From Blautia luti (GTDB taxonomy: Bacteria; Bacillota; Clostridia; Lachnospirales; Lachnospiraceae), in contig NZ_JAAITI010000034.1 in assembly GCF_013304735.1 (NCBI RefSeq), forward strand, positions 1 to 38,842: a stretch of DNA of 38,842 nt, written 5' to 3'. The translations under genes and the position numbers were made by a program. Under the pieces are notes generated by a model, which had not been told where the DNA came from, did not search any database, and saw only the letters and a list, made by a program, of their open reading frames with translations. Position 1 is the stretch's first letter, and each line of letters starts with the position of its first letter. Shown in pieces: positions 17,319 through 26,193 of the stretch.

Positions 17319-17390
17319 AATGCCTTGAATTGTGGGAAACAGGATGATATGATATCACCAAAGCATATTTTCTATTAATTTCAAGGCATT
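17319..17390. repeat. 11-bp inverted repeat upstream of the Rpn gene
   Basis: AATGCCTTGAA (17319-17329) is exactly complementary to TTCAAGGCATT (17380-17390), with 50 bases between. It is too far apart and too AT-rich in the loop to be a typical terminator. Role unknown; it could be an insertion scar or part of a structured leader. Confidence 0.4.
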
Positions 17391-17456
17391 CTGCCGTCTT
17401 ATAATCTAAATTACATTTCAGAAATTCATGCTTTTAATTCCCTAAAAATTATGAAA

Positions 17457-17516
17457 GCAGGAGTTCTGGATAAAATTAAAGTACAAATTGTTCTTTCACT
17501 CCTGCAAAACAGGAGG
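17457..17516 (+). promoter_or_regulatory. candidate ribosome-binding-site switch ahead of the Rpn gene
   Basis: CTCCTG (17499-17504) can pair with CAGGAG (17510-17515) across a 5-base loop, hiding the AGGAGG ribosome binding site of the Rpn gene. The same strand, ACTCCTGC (17498-17505), is also perfectly complementary to GCAGGAGT (17457-17464). The two pairings exclude each other, so the upstream segment could free the ribosome binding site. This is seen in sequence only; function is inferred. Confidence 0.45.
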
Positions 17517-17524
17517 TGCTGCCT

Positions 17525-18496
17525 ATGGCAAAAAGAAAGAATCGTAAAGTTACAGCAGAAAAGAGTCAGAATGCCGGAAAACATCTGAAGGCAAACAGAA
17601 AATATAAGGATACAGTATTTCGGATGTTGTTTTCTGACAGAAAAAATTTACTGTCACTTTATAATGCGGTTAACGGGACGACATATGATAATCCGTCGAT
17701 GCTTGAGATTGTTACTTTGGAGAATGCTGTTTATATAGGAATGAAGAATGATCTGTCATTTATTGTGAATACGAATTTATTTCTGTATGAACATCAGTCT
17801 ACATATAACCCCAATATGCCATTAAGAGACTTGTTGTATATTGCTGCAGAGTATCAAAAACTTGTGGACAATAAATCTTTGTATTCGCCGATATTACAAA
17901 AAATTCCGGAACCGAATTTTATTGTATTTTACAACGGAACTGAGAAAAAAGAAGAAAGTTGGGTAACCTATCTTTCTGAGGCGTATGAGGATTTCAGCGG
18001 AGAGGCAAATCTGGAACTTAAAGTACTTATTCTGAATGTTAATGAAGGGCATAACAGAAAACTGATGGAAGAATGTCATATATTGAGAGAATATGCACAA
18101 TATGTTGCAAAAGTAAGAAAGTACACAAAAGAAATGAACCTGGATGGAGCTGTTGAGCTGGCTGTGGATGAATGCATCCAGGAGGGAATTCTTGTGGAAT
18201 TTCTCCGAAAGAATAAGAGTGAGGTGGTAGCGATGAGTATATTTGAGTATAACCAAGAAGAGGAAGAAAGAAAATGGAAGGAATCCGTATATGAAGCCGC
18301 AAGAGCGGAAGGAAGAGCGGAAGGAAGAGCGGAAGGAAAAGCAGAAGGAAAAGCAGAAGGAAAAGCAGAAGGAAAATTACAGGCAAAAAAAGAAATTGTA
18401 CAGTCTCTGGCAGAAAGAGGCATGAATTTGGGAGATATCGCAGAAATAATAAAAGTATCACAGAAAACGATTCAGGAATGGCTAGATCAGAAATAA
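17525..18496 (+). CDS. Rpn-family recombination-promoting nuclease / PD-(D/E)XK putative transposase
   Basis: A 323-residue protein of the Rpn family (PD-(D/E)XK nuclease superfamily, formerly transposase_31-like). Members stimulate RecA-independent recombination in E. coli and are abundant and variable in gut Firmicutes. The N-terminal nuclease domain spans about residues 20-235 (KDTVFRMLFSDRKNLLSLYNA and YEHQSTYNPNMPLRDLLYIA are hallmark segments). A coiled, repeat-built AEGRAEGKAEG linker at about 260-285 leads to a small C-terminal helix-turn-helix-like tail (LGDIAEIIKVSQKTIQEWL). ATG 17525 is chosen over an in-frame GTG at 17516 because the AGGAGG site overlaps that GTG. The ribosome binding site may be sequestered in a hairpin. 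The gene is flanked by terminators and stands alone. Confidence 0.88.
   Translation: MAKRKNRKVTAEKSQNAGKHLKANRKYKDTVFRMLFSDRKNLLSLYNAVNGTTYDNPSMLEIVTLENAVYIGMKNDLSFIVNTNLFLYEHQSTYNPNMPLRDLLYIAAEYQKLVDNKSLYSPILQKIPEPNFIVFYNGTEKKEESWVTYLSEAYEDFSGEANLELKVLILNVNEGHNRKLMEECHILREYAQYVAKVRKYTKEMNLDGAVELAVDECIQEGILVEFLRKNKSEVVAMSIFEYNQEEEERKWKESVYEAARAEGRAEGRAEGKAEGKAEGKAEGKLQAKKEIVQSLAERGMNLGDIAEIIKVSQKTIQEWLDQK
18305..18376 (+). repeat. 12-bp minisatellite inside the Rpn gene (6 units)
   Basis: Six head-to-tail 12-base units (GCGGAAGGAAGA twice, one intermediate, then GCAGAAGGAAAA three times) encode the AEG(R/K) linker. Units fall into two sequence types arranged in blocks, as expected from slippage or unequal exchange. 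Copy-number change keeps the frame. Confidence 0.9.
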
Positions 18497-18507
18497 AGCA
18501 TAAAGAG

Positions 18508-18530
18508 AGAAGCATATTGCTTTTTTTGAA
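18508..18530 (+). terminator. weak terminator after the Rpn gene
   Basis: A short GCATATTGC-centred hairpin runs into TTTTTTT. The stem is only 4-5 bp, so the call rests mainly on the T-run and the position. Confidence 0.35.
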
Positions 18531-18718
18531 ATTTTATTGAAAATATTTCTCCATAATGTTATCATTGGACACGAAAAACACAGAAAAAACGAGAAAACAT
18601 AAGGCTGTTATGCAGGTATCTGCAATATGGTCTGAAGCAGCCGGTGAGAGTGTCAGAAAACAAAAGCAATGGGTGGCAGAATGTTTGATGACCAGGGCTA
18701 TACAGGAGGAGAAAAACA

Positions 18719-19519
18719 ATGAAATTAACCATGCTTGGAACAGGTAACGCACTGGTAACAGAATGCTACAATACATGTTTCGTGCTCAGCGATGAGTACG
18801 GCCATTTTCTGGTTGACGGAGGCGGCGGAAATACTGTACTTTCCCAGCTGAAGAAGGCAGGTATTGACCTGATGGATGTCCATGAGATCTTTGTTACACA
18901 TAAGCACGTAGACCATATCATGGGAATCGTCTGGGTGATCCGCATCATCTGCCAGAATATGAAAAAAGGTACTTACCAGGGCGAGGCGAATATCTATGCC
19001 CATGATGAGGTGATCGGACTTCTGAAAGACATGGCCTTTAAGCTTCTGAATAAAAAGGAGACACAGTACATTGGTGACAGACTTCACCTGATCGAAGTAA
19101 AAGACGGTGAGGAGAGAACGATCCTCAATAAGAAAGTGAGCTTCTTTGACATCGGTTCCACCAAGGCAAAACAGTTCGGATTCCAGATGATCTACGACGG
19201 TGGAAAGGTACTTACCTGCTGTGGCGATGAGCCATACAACGAGTGCGAGGAGAAATACGCCAAAGGCAGTGACTGGATGTTCCACGAAGCATTCTGCCTG
19301 TACGGACAGCGTGATATCTTCAATCCTTATGAGAAACATCACTCCACAGTCAAGGATGCCAGCGAGCTTGCTGAAAATCTTGGCGTGAAAAACCTTGTAC
19401 TGTATCATACAGAGGATAAGAACATTAGGAAACGTAAAGAACTCTACGGCGCAGAAGGCAGAGAGTATTATCACGGAAATCTGTTTATTCCGGATGATCT
19501 TGATGTGATTGAAATGTGA
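18719..19519 (+). CDS. MBL-fold metallo-hydrolase (RNase Z-like)
   Basis: A 266-residue metallo-beta-lactamase-fold protein. The metal-binding motif THKHVDH (H61, H63, D65, H66) is intact and follows the DGGGG turn at residues 33-37; later ligands probably lie in CCGDEPYN (about 162-165) and LVLYHTEDKN near residue 225. The overall form resembles RNase Z-like arylsulfatase/phosphodiesterase members, but tRNA 3' processing cannot be claimed. It starts behind GGAGGAGAAA. The preceding 222 bases carry no convincing gene. It ends at its own terminator. Substrate unknown. Confidence 0.85.
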   Translation: MKLTMLGTGNALVTECYNTCFVLSDEYGHFLVDGGGGNTVLSQLKKAGIDLMDVHEIFVTHKHVDHIMGIVWVIRIICQNMKKGTYQGEANIYAHDEVIGLLKDMAFKLLNKKETQYIGDRLHLIEVKDGEERTILNKKVSFFDIGSTKAKQFGFQMIYDGGKVLTCCGDEPYNECEEKYAKGSDWMFHEAFCLYGQRDIFNPYEKHHSTVKDASELAENLGVKNLVLYHTEDKNIRKRKELYGAEGREYYHGNLFIPDDLDVIEM

Positions 19520-19534
19520 TAATTGTAAAAAAGG

Positions 19535-19578
19535 AAGGATCGGAAGCGTGGCATATGCTGCGTTTCCGGTCCTATTTT
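19535..19578 (+). terminator. terminator of the MBL-fold gene
   Basis: A 13-bp stem with two G-T wobbles (AGGATCGGAAGCG, 19536-19548, and CGTTTCCGGTCCT, 19561-19573) followed by ATTTTAT. Confidence 0.8.
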
Positions 19579-19826
19579 ATATCATGGAAAATTATTTCGT
19601 AATGCTCCAATGACATAAAAGAGTCCTCCAGGAAGAAGTCTTTCCTGTTCTGTAAAAATTTTGTGGAAGATAATTTTACGAAAAGCTTATGAGCCGGATA
19701 GATCGTCCGGATATACTTACAAATTTCATAGTGTATCCATCAGAAAGAAAATGCTTGTAGGACAAAAAGGTATCGTTTACAATAATACACAAATAATATT
19801 TTACAAATTACGAGGTGACAGAACAT

Positions 19827-20654
19827 ATGCCAGTAACAGACAACATCACACTTGAAGAAAAATACAGAAAACTCCAGGAAATCCTCCGCTCTCTGGGAAG
19901 CGTAGCCGTAGCATTTTCCGGCGGCGTAGATTCTACCTTTCTTCTGAAAGCTGCCCAGGAAACACTTGGCGACAAGGCCATGGCCATTACCGCATGTCCC
20001 TGCTCCTTTACTGACAGAGAGCTGAAAGAAACAGAGGATTTTTGCCAGGAAAATCATATCCGACAGGAGATCTGTAAGATCAACGAATTCGACATTCCAG
20101 GCTTCCGCCAGAACCCGCCGGACCGTTGCTACATCTGCAAAAAAGCCATCTTCACCAAACTCTGGGAAGCAGCAAAATTCCACCATATGAACATGATCGT
20201 GGAAGGCTCCAATATGGATGACCTGGGAGATTACCGTCCTGGAAAAAGAGCCATTCAGGAGCTTGGGGTCCGAAGTCCTCTCCAGGAGGCCGGCCTCTAT
20301 AAAGAAGAGATTCGCAAGCTGTCAAAGGGCATGAACCTTCCAACCTGGAACAAGCCATCCTTTGCCTGCCTTGCTTCCAGATTTGTATACGGTGAGACCA
20401 TCACCGAGGAAAAACTTCACATGGTAGACCAGGCCGAGCAGTTTCTCATGGATCTGGGATTCCATCAGTTCCGTGTCCGTATCCACGGTACCATGGCAAG
20501 GATCGAGGTTCCGGAAGAAGATATCCTGAAAATTGCAGATAATGAAACAAGAACAAAGATCACAGAGAAATTCCGCACATTGGGATTTTCTTACGTGACT
20601 CTGGATCTTCAGGGCTTCCGTTCCGGAAGTATGAATGAAACACTGGGAAAATAA
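19827..20654 (+). CDS. larE: LarE-type ATP-dependent sacrificial sulfur transferase
   Basis: A 275-residue PP-loop enzyme of the LarE family. LarE adenylates the pyridinium carboxylate precursor and donates sulfur, in many members from its own cysteine, to build the nickel-pincer cofactor of lactate racemase. The PP-loop SGGVDS is at residues 31-36, CYIC at 101-104, and the conserved KPSFACLASR carries C181, the likely sulfur donor. ATG 19827 is chosen because the AGGTG ribosome binding site overlaps the upstream GTG at 19815. No larA, larB or larC lies in the window, so the partner genes, or another recipient of the sulfur, must be elsewhere. A terminator follows directly. Confidence 0.88.
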   Translation: MPVTDNITLEEKYRKLQEILRSLGSVAVAFSGGVDSTFLLKAAQETLGDKAMAITACPCSFTDRELKETEDFCQENHIRQEICKINEFDIPGFRQNPPDRCYICKKAIFTKLWEAAKFHHMNMIVEGSNMDDLGDYRPGKRAIQELGVRSPLQEAGLYKEEIRKLSKGMNLPTWNKPSFACLASRFVYGETITEEKLHMVDQAEQFLMDLGFHQFRVRIHGTMARIEVPEEDILKIADNETRTKITEKFRTLGFSYVTLDLQGFRSGSMNETLGK

Positions 20655-20671
20655 GTATCAGAAAATAAAAT

Positions 20672-20717
20672 AATCCCCCGGAAATACCGCGCGAGAAGTA
20701 TTTCGGGGGGATTGCTG
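20672..20717. terminator. bidirectional terminator between larE and oleate hydratase
   Basis: A 16-bp stem with one mismatch (AATCCCCCGGAAATAC, 20672-20687, and GTATTTCGGGGGGATT, 20698-20713). T-rich tracts on the minus-strand side suit the convergent oleate hydratase gene. Confidence 0.8.
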
Positions 20718-20799
20718 CACGAATAGAACCGGAGGCTCCGTTACTGTGTTCAAATCTTAATTTTCGGATTGAGAATATTTGTCTGGCAGGCTGTATATC

Positions 20800-22764
20800 T
20801 TACATATAATCCTTCAGCACATTATGATCCCGGAGCACCTTTTCAACCACAGTACCCTTTACAACATTGAGAAGTGGTTTTTTCAGTGCATTCAGAGGTC
20901 CTGGCAGCTGGATCTCAAGAGGAGATTTTCCATCCATCAGCTTCACGCTGCTGTCAAGAAGCTCACGGATATCATAAACGCTTCCCCATACTTCCGGAAC
21001 ACCACGGTCTACACCAAAAAGTCCATATACAGCTTCCATTGCGGTACGTACGGAATACTCTGTTGTGAATATGGTATCACGTGGAGTCTCTGCAAACTGA
21101 CCCAGGAATGCGAAGTTTACGCATCCATCCGGGATAACATCCGGGCGGTCACCTTTGGCGCGGGGCATAAAGAATGCAGTGATATACGGCATCATAGTCG
21201 GAACGCAGACAGCACTGTTTTCAGCCATGTCGTCGATCTGATCTACCGGAACACCCAGGTGGTACAGCCACTCAGCGGTAATTTCCTTACCGGTACATTC
21301 TTTCATCGGTTTTTTGATATAGTCACCAGGAACATCGGTGAACAGTCCGTATACCCATACGCAGACTTTCTTCGGATCCTGCTCCTTGAACTGTCCCTGA
21401 CGGTTGATGGTCCAGCTTAAGAGCCATTTGGAATCCTGGCAGCTTACGATACCGCCGGTAACAACCTTGCCAGAACGCGGGTCACGCTGGCAGATATTGG
21501 TGATATACGGGATGATGCGGTCATCCAGAGTCGTGATGGTAGCAGATTCCCAGTTTGTTTTGGAAATATCAGAGCAGAATTTTTCCGGATGTCCGAAGGA
21601 CGGATCCTGGGCTGCGATATTTTTCCACAGGGACCATACGCCGCTGGTGCGGACTTCTGCGTCACCGTTTGGAGCATGATTCTGGTCGCCATAGATGGTG
21701 CCTTCTGTACAGCTTCCGTTTGTGACAAAAACATAATCATTTTCAGTAAGAAGAATGCCCTGTTCCACACCTTTTACCTTACATTCAATGGCGGAGGCGA
21801 TCTTTTTGCCATCCTTGAAATCAAAGATCACGTTTGTGACCTCGGTATTAAACTGGAAGTCAACACCTGCATCCTCCAGATATTTTTTCATAGGAAGGAT
21901 CAGGGATTCATACTGATTGTACTTGGTGAACTTCAGGGCACTGAAATCCGGAAGTCCTGCAATGTGATGGATGAAACGCTGGAAGTAAAGCTTCATCTCC
22001 AGAGCACTGTGCCAGTTCTCAAATGCGAACATGGTCCTCCAGTACAGCCAGAAAGTGGAATCAAACACTTCATCATCGAAAACATCCTCGATAGTTTTGT
22101 CGTAAAGATCCTCATCCTTTGTCATAAACAGCTTCATGATTTCCATGCAGCCCTTCTGGCTTAAGTTAAATTTTCCGTCGGTATGAGCGTCCTGCCCACG
22201 GTTAACGGTTGCACGGCACAGAGAATAATTGGGGTCATGCTTATTCAGCCAGTAAAATTCGTCCAGAACAGAAGCACCTGGCTTTTCGAGGGAAGGAATG
22301 CTGTGGAAAAGATCCCAGAGACATTCGAAATGATTTTCCATCTCACGGCCGCCACGCATGATATAACCTCTGGACGGATCAAAAATTCCATCGCAGGCAC
22401 CGCCGGCAATGTCCATGGCTTCCAGGATGTGGATATGATCCCCGGGCATCTGTGCATCTCTGACCAGGAAGCAGGCAGCTGCCAGGGAAGCAAGGCCGCT
22501 TCCTACGATGTAAGCATGCTTGTCATCCACACCCTCCGGCTTCTCCGGGCGGGCAAAGGCTTCGTAGTTGCCGTTGGAATAATAGATCCCCTTGCTGTTT
22601 TTGTCATATTTTCCACGTTCGGTATTGCGGTAGTTCTCGGTAGTTTCCTTTACATGGAAAGTTTCCTCTTCATTGATCTCTTTTGTTTTTTTCATCAGCA
22701 TGGCTGCGCCGGCTCCGGCTGCCGCAAGTGCTGCAAGTCCCATGAATCCTTTTTTATCTGACAT
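20800..22764 (-). CDS. oleate hydratase (MCRA family), membrane-anchored form
   Basis: A 654-residue FAD-dependent fatty-acid hydratase of the myosin-cross-reactive-antigen family. It adds water to the cis-9 double bond of oleate or linoleate, giving 10-hydroxy fatty acids and detoxifying unsaturated fatty acids. The dinucleotide-binding motif YIVGSGLAS is at residues 85-93, and the RGGREMENHFEC segment holds the expected catalytic acid (E141). About 80 residues precede the flavin motif, including a glycine/alanine-rich hydrophobic helix at about 6-24, so the enzyme is probably tethered to the membrane. A GGTGG-type site lies before the ATG. The next upstream gene on the same strand is a TetR regulator, a likely controller. 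Confidence 0.93.
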   Translation of the reverse strand: MSDKKGFMGLAALAAAGAGAAMLMKKTKEINEEETFHVKETTENYRNTERGKYDKNSKGIYYSNGNYEAFARPEKPEGVDDKHAYIVGSGLASLAAACFLVRDAQMPGDHIHILEAMDIAGGACDGIFDPSRGYIMRGGREMENHFECLWDLFHSIPSLEKPGASVLDEFYWLNKHDPNYSLCRATVNRGQDAHTDGKFNLSQKGCMEIMKLFMTKDEDLYDKTIEDVFDDEVFDSTFWLYWRTMFAFENWHSALEMKLYFQRFIHHIAGLPDFSALKFTKYNQYESLILPMKKYLEDAGVDFQFNTEVTNVIFDFKDGKKIASAIECKVKGVEQGILLTENDYVFVTNGSCTEGTIYGDQNHAPNGDAEVRTSGVWSLWKNIAAQDPSFGHPEKFCSDISKTNWESATITTLDDRIIPYITNICQRDPRSGKVVTGGIVSCQDSKWLLSWTINRQGQFKEQDPKKVCVWVYGLFTDVPGDYIKKPMKECTGKEITAEWLYHLGVPVDQIDDMAENSAVCVPTMMPYITAFFMPRAKGDRPDVIPDGCVNFAFLGQFAETPRDTIFTTEYSVRTAMEAVYGLFGVDRGVPEVWGSVYDIRELLDSSVKLMDGKSPLEIQLPGPLNALKKPLLNVVKGTVVEKVLRDHNVLKDYM

Positions 22765-22921
22765 ATGACATCCACCTTTCGTAAATGAGATACCTGTTTG
22801 TATCGGATTAACTGTTCTTTGTTGCTGTTGAGGCTATGATAGCCCATCCGGAAAAAAGATTCTATTTACAAAACACCGGAAATGTTCAGTTTTTTATCAT
22901 TATGCCTGTTTTGATAAGTTT

Positions 22922-23506
22922 TTATTCTGTACGCACACCGGCAGTTTTGTTTTTTGCGGCAAAATTGTGGATGGCATTGTCGATACATCCATACAGTGCA
23001 GTTGCGGTGTCATCCACGATTCCGTGGTAATCTTCGCGCATGCCATTTTTGATCCAGTCCAGCATAATGCCTACAAAGCTGTATTTATAGAGATCTGCGA
23101 TAAAAATTTTCTGCTCTTCTGTAATGAGGATGTCTTTTGATTTCTCAGTTACCACACCCATCAGCAGATCACAGGTGAGCGCAAACAGATAATTCTCGAT
23201 CTGTTCCCGTCCAACGCTGCGGTATACATTTAAGATGAACGGTTTGTTTTCCATTACGGCATCAAAGATCTGAAGAAGTCCCTCATGCCAGGTAGAAGAA
23301 GTTTTTTTGCCCTGGAGGGCGATCCTGGCATCCTCCAGACAACTCCACTCCACAAGATCGTAGATATCTTTGAAATGATAATAAAAAGTCATGCGGCTGA
23401 TCCCGCAGTCTGTAGTCAGGTCGTTGATGGTGATCTTATCTAAAGGCTTCTTAAGAAGCAGACGTTTCAGGGATTCTTCCAGAGCAAGTTTGGTTGCGTT
23501 TGTCAT
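22922..23506 (-). CDS. TetR/AcrR-family regulator (DhaS-like)
   Basis: A 194-residue one-component repressor. The N-terminal helix-turn-helix spans about residues 1-50 (LDKITINDLTTDCGISRMTF followed by the YYHFKDIYDLVEW signature). The remainder is a helical ligand domain of the DhaS-like TetR_C type. A GGAGG site lies before the ATG at 23506. It is 157 bases upstream of, and on the same strand as, the oleate hydratase gene, making that enzyme the probable target, perhaps in response to free fatty acids; no operator repeat was recognised in the gap. It diverges from the sugar-sensor operon. Confidence 0.88.
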   Translation of the reverse strand: MTNATKLALEESLKRLLLKKPLDKITINDLTTDCGISRMTFYYHFKDIYDLVEWSCLEDARIALQGKKTSSTWHEGLLQIFDAVMENKPFILNVYRSVGREQIENYLFALTCDLLMGVVTEKSKDILITEEQKIFIADLYKYSFVGIMLDWIKNGMREDYHGIVDDTATALYGCIDNAIHNFAAKNKTAGVRTE

Positions 23507-23678
23507 AATTGCTGGCCTCCTTTGGCAAGTTTATGGTTATTAATATAACATGAAAATGCACAGAAATTCTATGGATGGCGGTGACTTTTCTGTGAAAAGA
23601 TGATAAACTATATGAAAAATTTATAATGTTGCAAAAATATTATCATAAACCGGCATTACAGATGGAGAAGAGTATGAC

Positions 23679-24707
23679 ATGAAGAGGAAACCAGTATATA
23701 TCCTGTGTATATTTGCAGCGATCGCAGTTCTGATCTATATGACAGGAGAATCCTATTACAGCGGCATTACAAAAAAAGCAGGTCTTGAGAAAAAAGAAGA
23801 AAAAGTATATCAGTATCAGTATGACCTGATCGTGGACAGTCCGGATTCCCAGTTCTGGCAGGCTGTATATGCAAGTGCACGGAAAACTGCGGCACAGAAC
23901 GACGTCCTTCTGGAAATCATGGGACCGGATCGGGGAACCTCCTATGACAAACTGGACTACATGAACATGAGTATTGCGGCCAAGGCAGACGGGATCATTT
24001 TGCAGTACAACGGGGAATCCGGTCTGGAGAAAGCCATTGATACTGCAGTAGAAAATGGCATACCAGTGGTCACAGTCATGAGTGACGCGGTGCACAGCAG
24101 GCGGCAGAGTTTTGTGGGTGTCAGCGATTATCAGCTGGGCATGGCTTACGGGGAATTTGTTTCCAGTTATGTGGACGAAGATACGGAAAAGATCCTGATC
24201 CTTCAGAAAAGAGACATTGATGATATGAATGAAAGCCAGATCTATACCCAGATCAGCAATGCAGTCCAGGCAGCATCCGGAAAAAATGACATCCGGATCA
24301 AAGGAAGAAATCTTTTGTCTACAGGAACCTTTGAGACTGAGGAAGCAGTTACGGATATTTTTCAGCAGAAACGGAACATTCCGGATATTCTGGTGTGCAT
24401 GGATGAGGAGACCACGGAATGTGCCAGACAGGCAGTGCTGGACTTCAACCTTGCAGGAAAAGTTAAGATCATCGGTTATTACACATCGGAGGATATCCTG
24501 GCAGCAGTGGAAAAAGGTGTCATTTCCGTGACCTGCGACGTGGATACCACACAGCTGGGACAGTACAGTGTGGAAGCGCTTACCAATTATATCAAAGATG
24601 GAAGAACGAATTCTTACTATAATGTAGACATTAATTTTCTTGACCGGGCAGCGGTGGAAAAAATGAGAAGGGAGGCAGACACAGATGAAAAAGCTTCGGT
24701 GGAGTGA
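23679..24707 (+). CDS. membrane-anchored periplasmic-binding-type sugar sensor
   Basis: A 342-residue protein with an uncleaved N-terminal membrane helix (about residues 6-22, no lipobox) and an outward type-I periplasmic-binding fold (about 45-330; ribose/xylose-binding class, with DGIILQYN, GIPVVTVMSD and NIPDILVCMDEET elements). It lacks the features of a transport receptor and overlaps the next gene, a histidine kinase, by 23 bases. It therefore most likely presents sugar to the kinase, as XylFII does for LytS in Clostridium beijerinckii. A TATAAT box at 23622-23627 without a good -35 is the best promoter. Fold is clear; the bound sugar is unknown. Confidence 0.82.
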   Translation: MKRKPVYILCIFAAIAVLIYMTGESYYSGITKKAGLEKKEEKVYQYQYDLIVDSPDSQFWQAVYASARKTAAQNDVLLEIMGPDRGTSYDKLDYMNMSIAAKADGIILQYNGESGLEKAIDTAVENGIPVVTVMSDAVHSRRQSFVGVSDYQLGMAYGEFVSSYVDEDTEKILILQKRDIDDMNESQIYTQISNAVQAASGKNDIRIKGRNLLSTGTFETEEAVTDIFQQKRNIPDILVCMDEETTECARQAVLDFNLAGKVKIIGYYTSEDILAAVEKGVISVTCDVDTTQLGQYSVEALTNYIKDGRTNSYYNVDINFLDRAAVEKMRREADTDEKASVE

Positions 24708-26193
24708 CCTTTCTCTTGTCAGCAAGATCGTGATCGAGGTAGGCGTCCTTGCGGCGCTGATGTTTACGATCAACATGCTGTTTTATGTCCGGATCAACAA
24801 TTCCATGCAGGAGATGGATGATGTATACGCCAGCAATGCCCAGATCACAGAACTGGGGCAGGTTTTTGAGGATGTACAGGACAGCATGTATCAGTATCTG
24901 AAGGTAAAAAGTTCCCAGGCACTGATGGATTATTACCAGAACGAAGCCAAATACAGGCAGGAACTGGAAAAGCTCAATGATCAGAATATAGAGGATTCTG
25001 TAAAACTTCTGGAGAAAAAGATCCGGAAAATGTCCGAATCCTATCTGTCCTGCACAGCAGGAACCGTAGCTGCCAAGCGAGGCAGAAATGTGGAAAAGTA
25101 CAAGCTGAAATACGACGAGAGCCTGGAACTTTACAGCTATATCCAAAGCTCCATGGATGAACTGAACAAGCAGCTTTTTAAAGAAAATTCCCAGACCTAC
25201 GGGGCTCTCCGGGCAGTTATGAAATATCTGGAGATCAGCAATACGGTGATCATGCTTCTGGGGGTAGTCTGCGGAATGATCCTTCTGATCATGGCTACAA
25301 GAGGGATGTTCCGGCCGCTGACAAACATGGCGGAAACCGCACAGCTGGTAGGTCAGGGAAACTTTAATGTGAAGATGCCGCCAACCGATGCCAAAGATGA
25401 ACTGGGGGTGGTGACAAGGGCTTTTAATACCATGGTGGAGAATCTCGGCCTTTACATCGCAAGGACAAAGGCAGGTATGGAAAAAGAGCAGCAGATGATG
25501 GAACGGGAACTTCTGATGGAGACACATCTGAAGGAAGCACAGCTGAAATATCTCCAGTCCCAGATCAACCCGCATTTTCTTTTTAATTCCCTGAATGCAG
25601 GAGCACAGCTCGCCATGATGGAGGATGCGGAAAAAACCAGTATTTTTGTGGAAAAGATGGCAGATTTTTTCCGTTATAATGTAAAGAAGGGTGAGGAAGA
25701 TGCTACACTGGAGGAAGAGCTGGAAGCAGTAGACAATTATATTTACATACTGAATGTGCGTTTTGCAGGAGATATCCATTTTTCCAAAAAGGTGGAATGT
25801 GATGTGGAAAATGTGCGTGTTCCCAGCATGATCCTGCAGCCGGTTGTGGAAAACGCGGTCAATCATGGAATCCGCAATATTGACTGGGAAGGCCATATTG
25901 AACTGAGTGTGGAACGCTGGAAAGATCATATTGAGATCAGTGTCCGGGATAACGGACAGGGAATGACGAAAGAACAGATTGAGAAAGTTCTTTCCAAAAA
26001 GATCCACAACAGTTCCAGTGAGGGGGATTCCACGGGAATTGGTATGAATAACGTGATCAGCCGTCTGGAACTGTACTATGAACAGGACGGACTGATGGAA
26101 ATTTACAGTGAAGGGGAAGGAATGGGAACAGAGGTTGTGATCAACATTCCTGTGGAGAGGAGCGAAAATAATGTACAGAATCCTGCTTGCTGA
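24685..26193 (+). CDS. sensor histidine kinase, YesM/LytS type
   Basis: A 502-residue membrane kinase. TM1 is at about residues 15-37 and an extracytoplasmic helical domain of about 145 residues follows. TM2 is at about 185-206, then a HAMP linker at about 207-260. The His_kinase domain has QINPHFLFNSLN with the phosphoacceptor H297. The HATPase domain covers about 390-500, with VVENAVNHGI as N box and DNGQGM and GIGMNNV as G boxes. It is cytoplasmically translated in overlap with both neighbours (23 bases each side), so the binding protein, kinase and regulator are translationally coupled. It presumably receives the signal from the membrane-anchored binding protein before it, or the lipoprotein after the regulator, and phosphorylates the next gene product. 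Confidence 0.93.
   Translation: MKKLRWSDLSLVSKIVIEVGVLAALMFTINMLFYVRINNSMQEMDDVYASNAQITELGQVFEDVQDSMYQYLKVKSSQALMDYYQNEAKYRQELEKLNDQNIEDSVKLLEKKIRKMSESYLSCTAGTVAAKRGRNVEKYKLKYDESLELYSYIQSSMDELNKQLFKENSQTYGALRAVMKYLEISNTVIMLLGVVCGMILLIMATRGMFRPLTNMAETAQLVGQGNFNVKMPPTDAKDELGVVTRAFNTMVENLGLYIARTKAGMEKEQQMMERELLMETHLKEAQLKYLQSQINPHFLFNSLNAGAQLAMMEDAEKTSIFVEKMADFFRYNVKKGEEDATLEEELEAVDNYIYILNVRFAGDIHFSKKVECDVENVRVPSMILQPVVENAVNHGIRNIDWEGHIELSVERWKDHIEISVRDNGQGMTKEQIEKVLSKKIHNSSSEGDSTGIGMNNVISRLELYYEQDGLMEIYSEGEGMGTEVVINIPVERSENNVQNPAC

Noticed and set aside
18556..18747. A 63-codon plus-strand frame before the MBL-fold gene
   Set aside because: There is no ribosome binding site, it overlaps the start of the real gene in another frame, and its composition is low-complexity and charged.
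19579..19826. Riboswitch or small RNA before larE
   Set aside because: Only 5-6 bp hairpins were found, with no known motif and no strong promoter-terminator pair.
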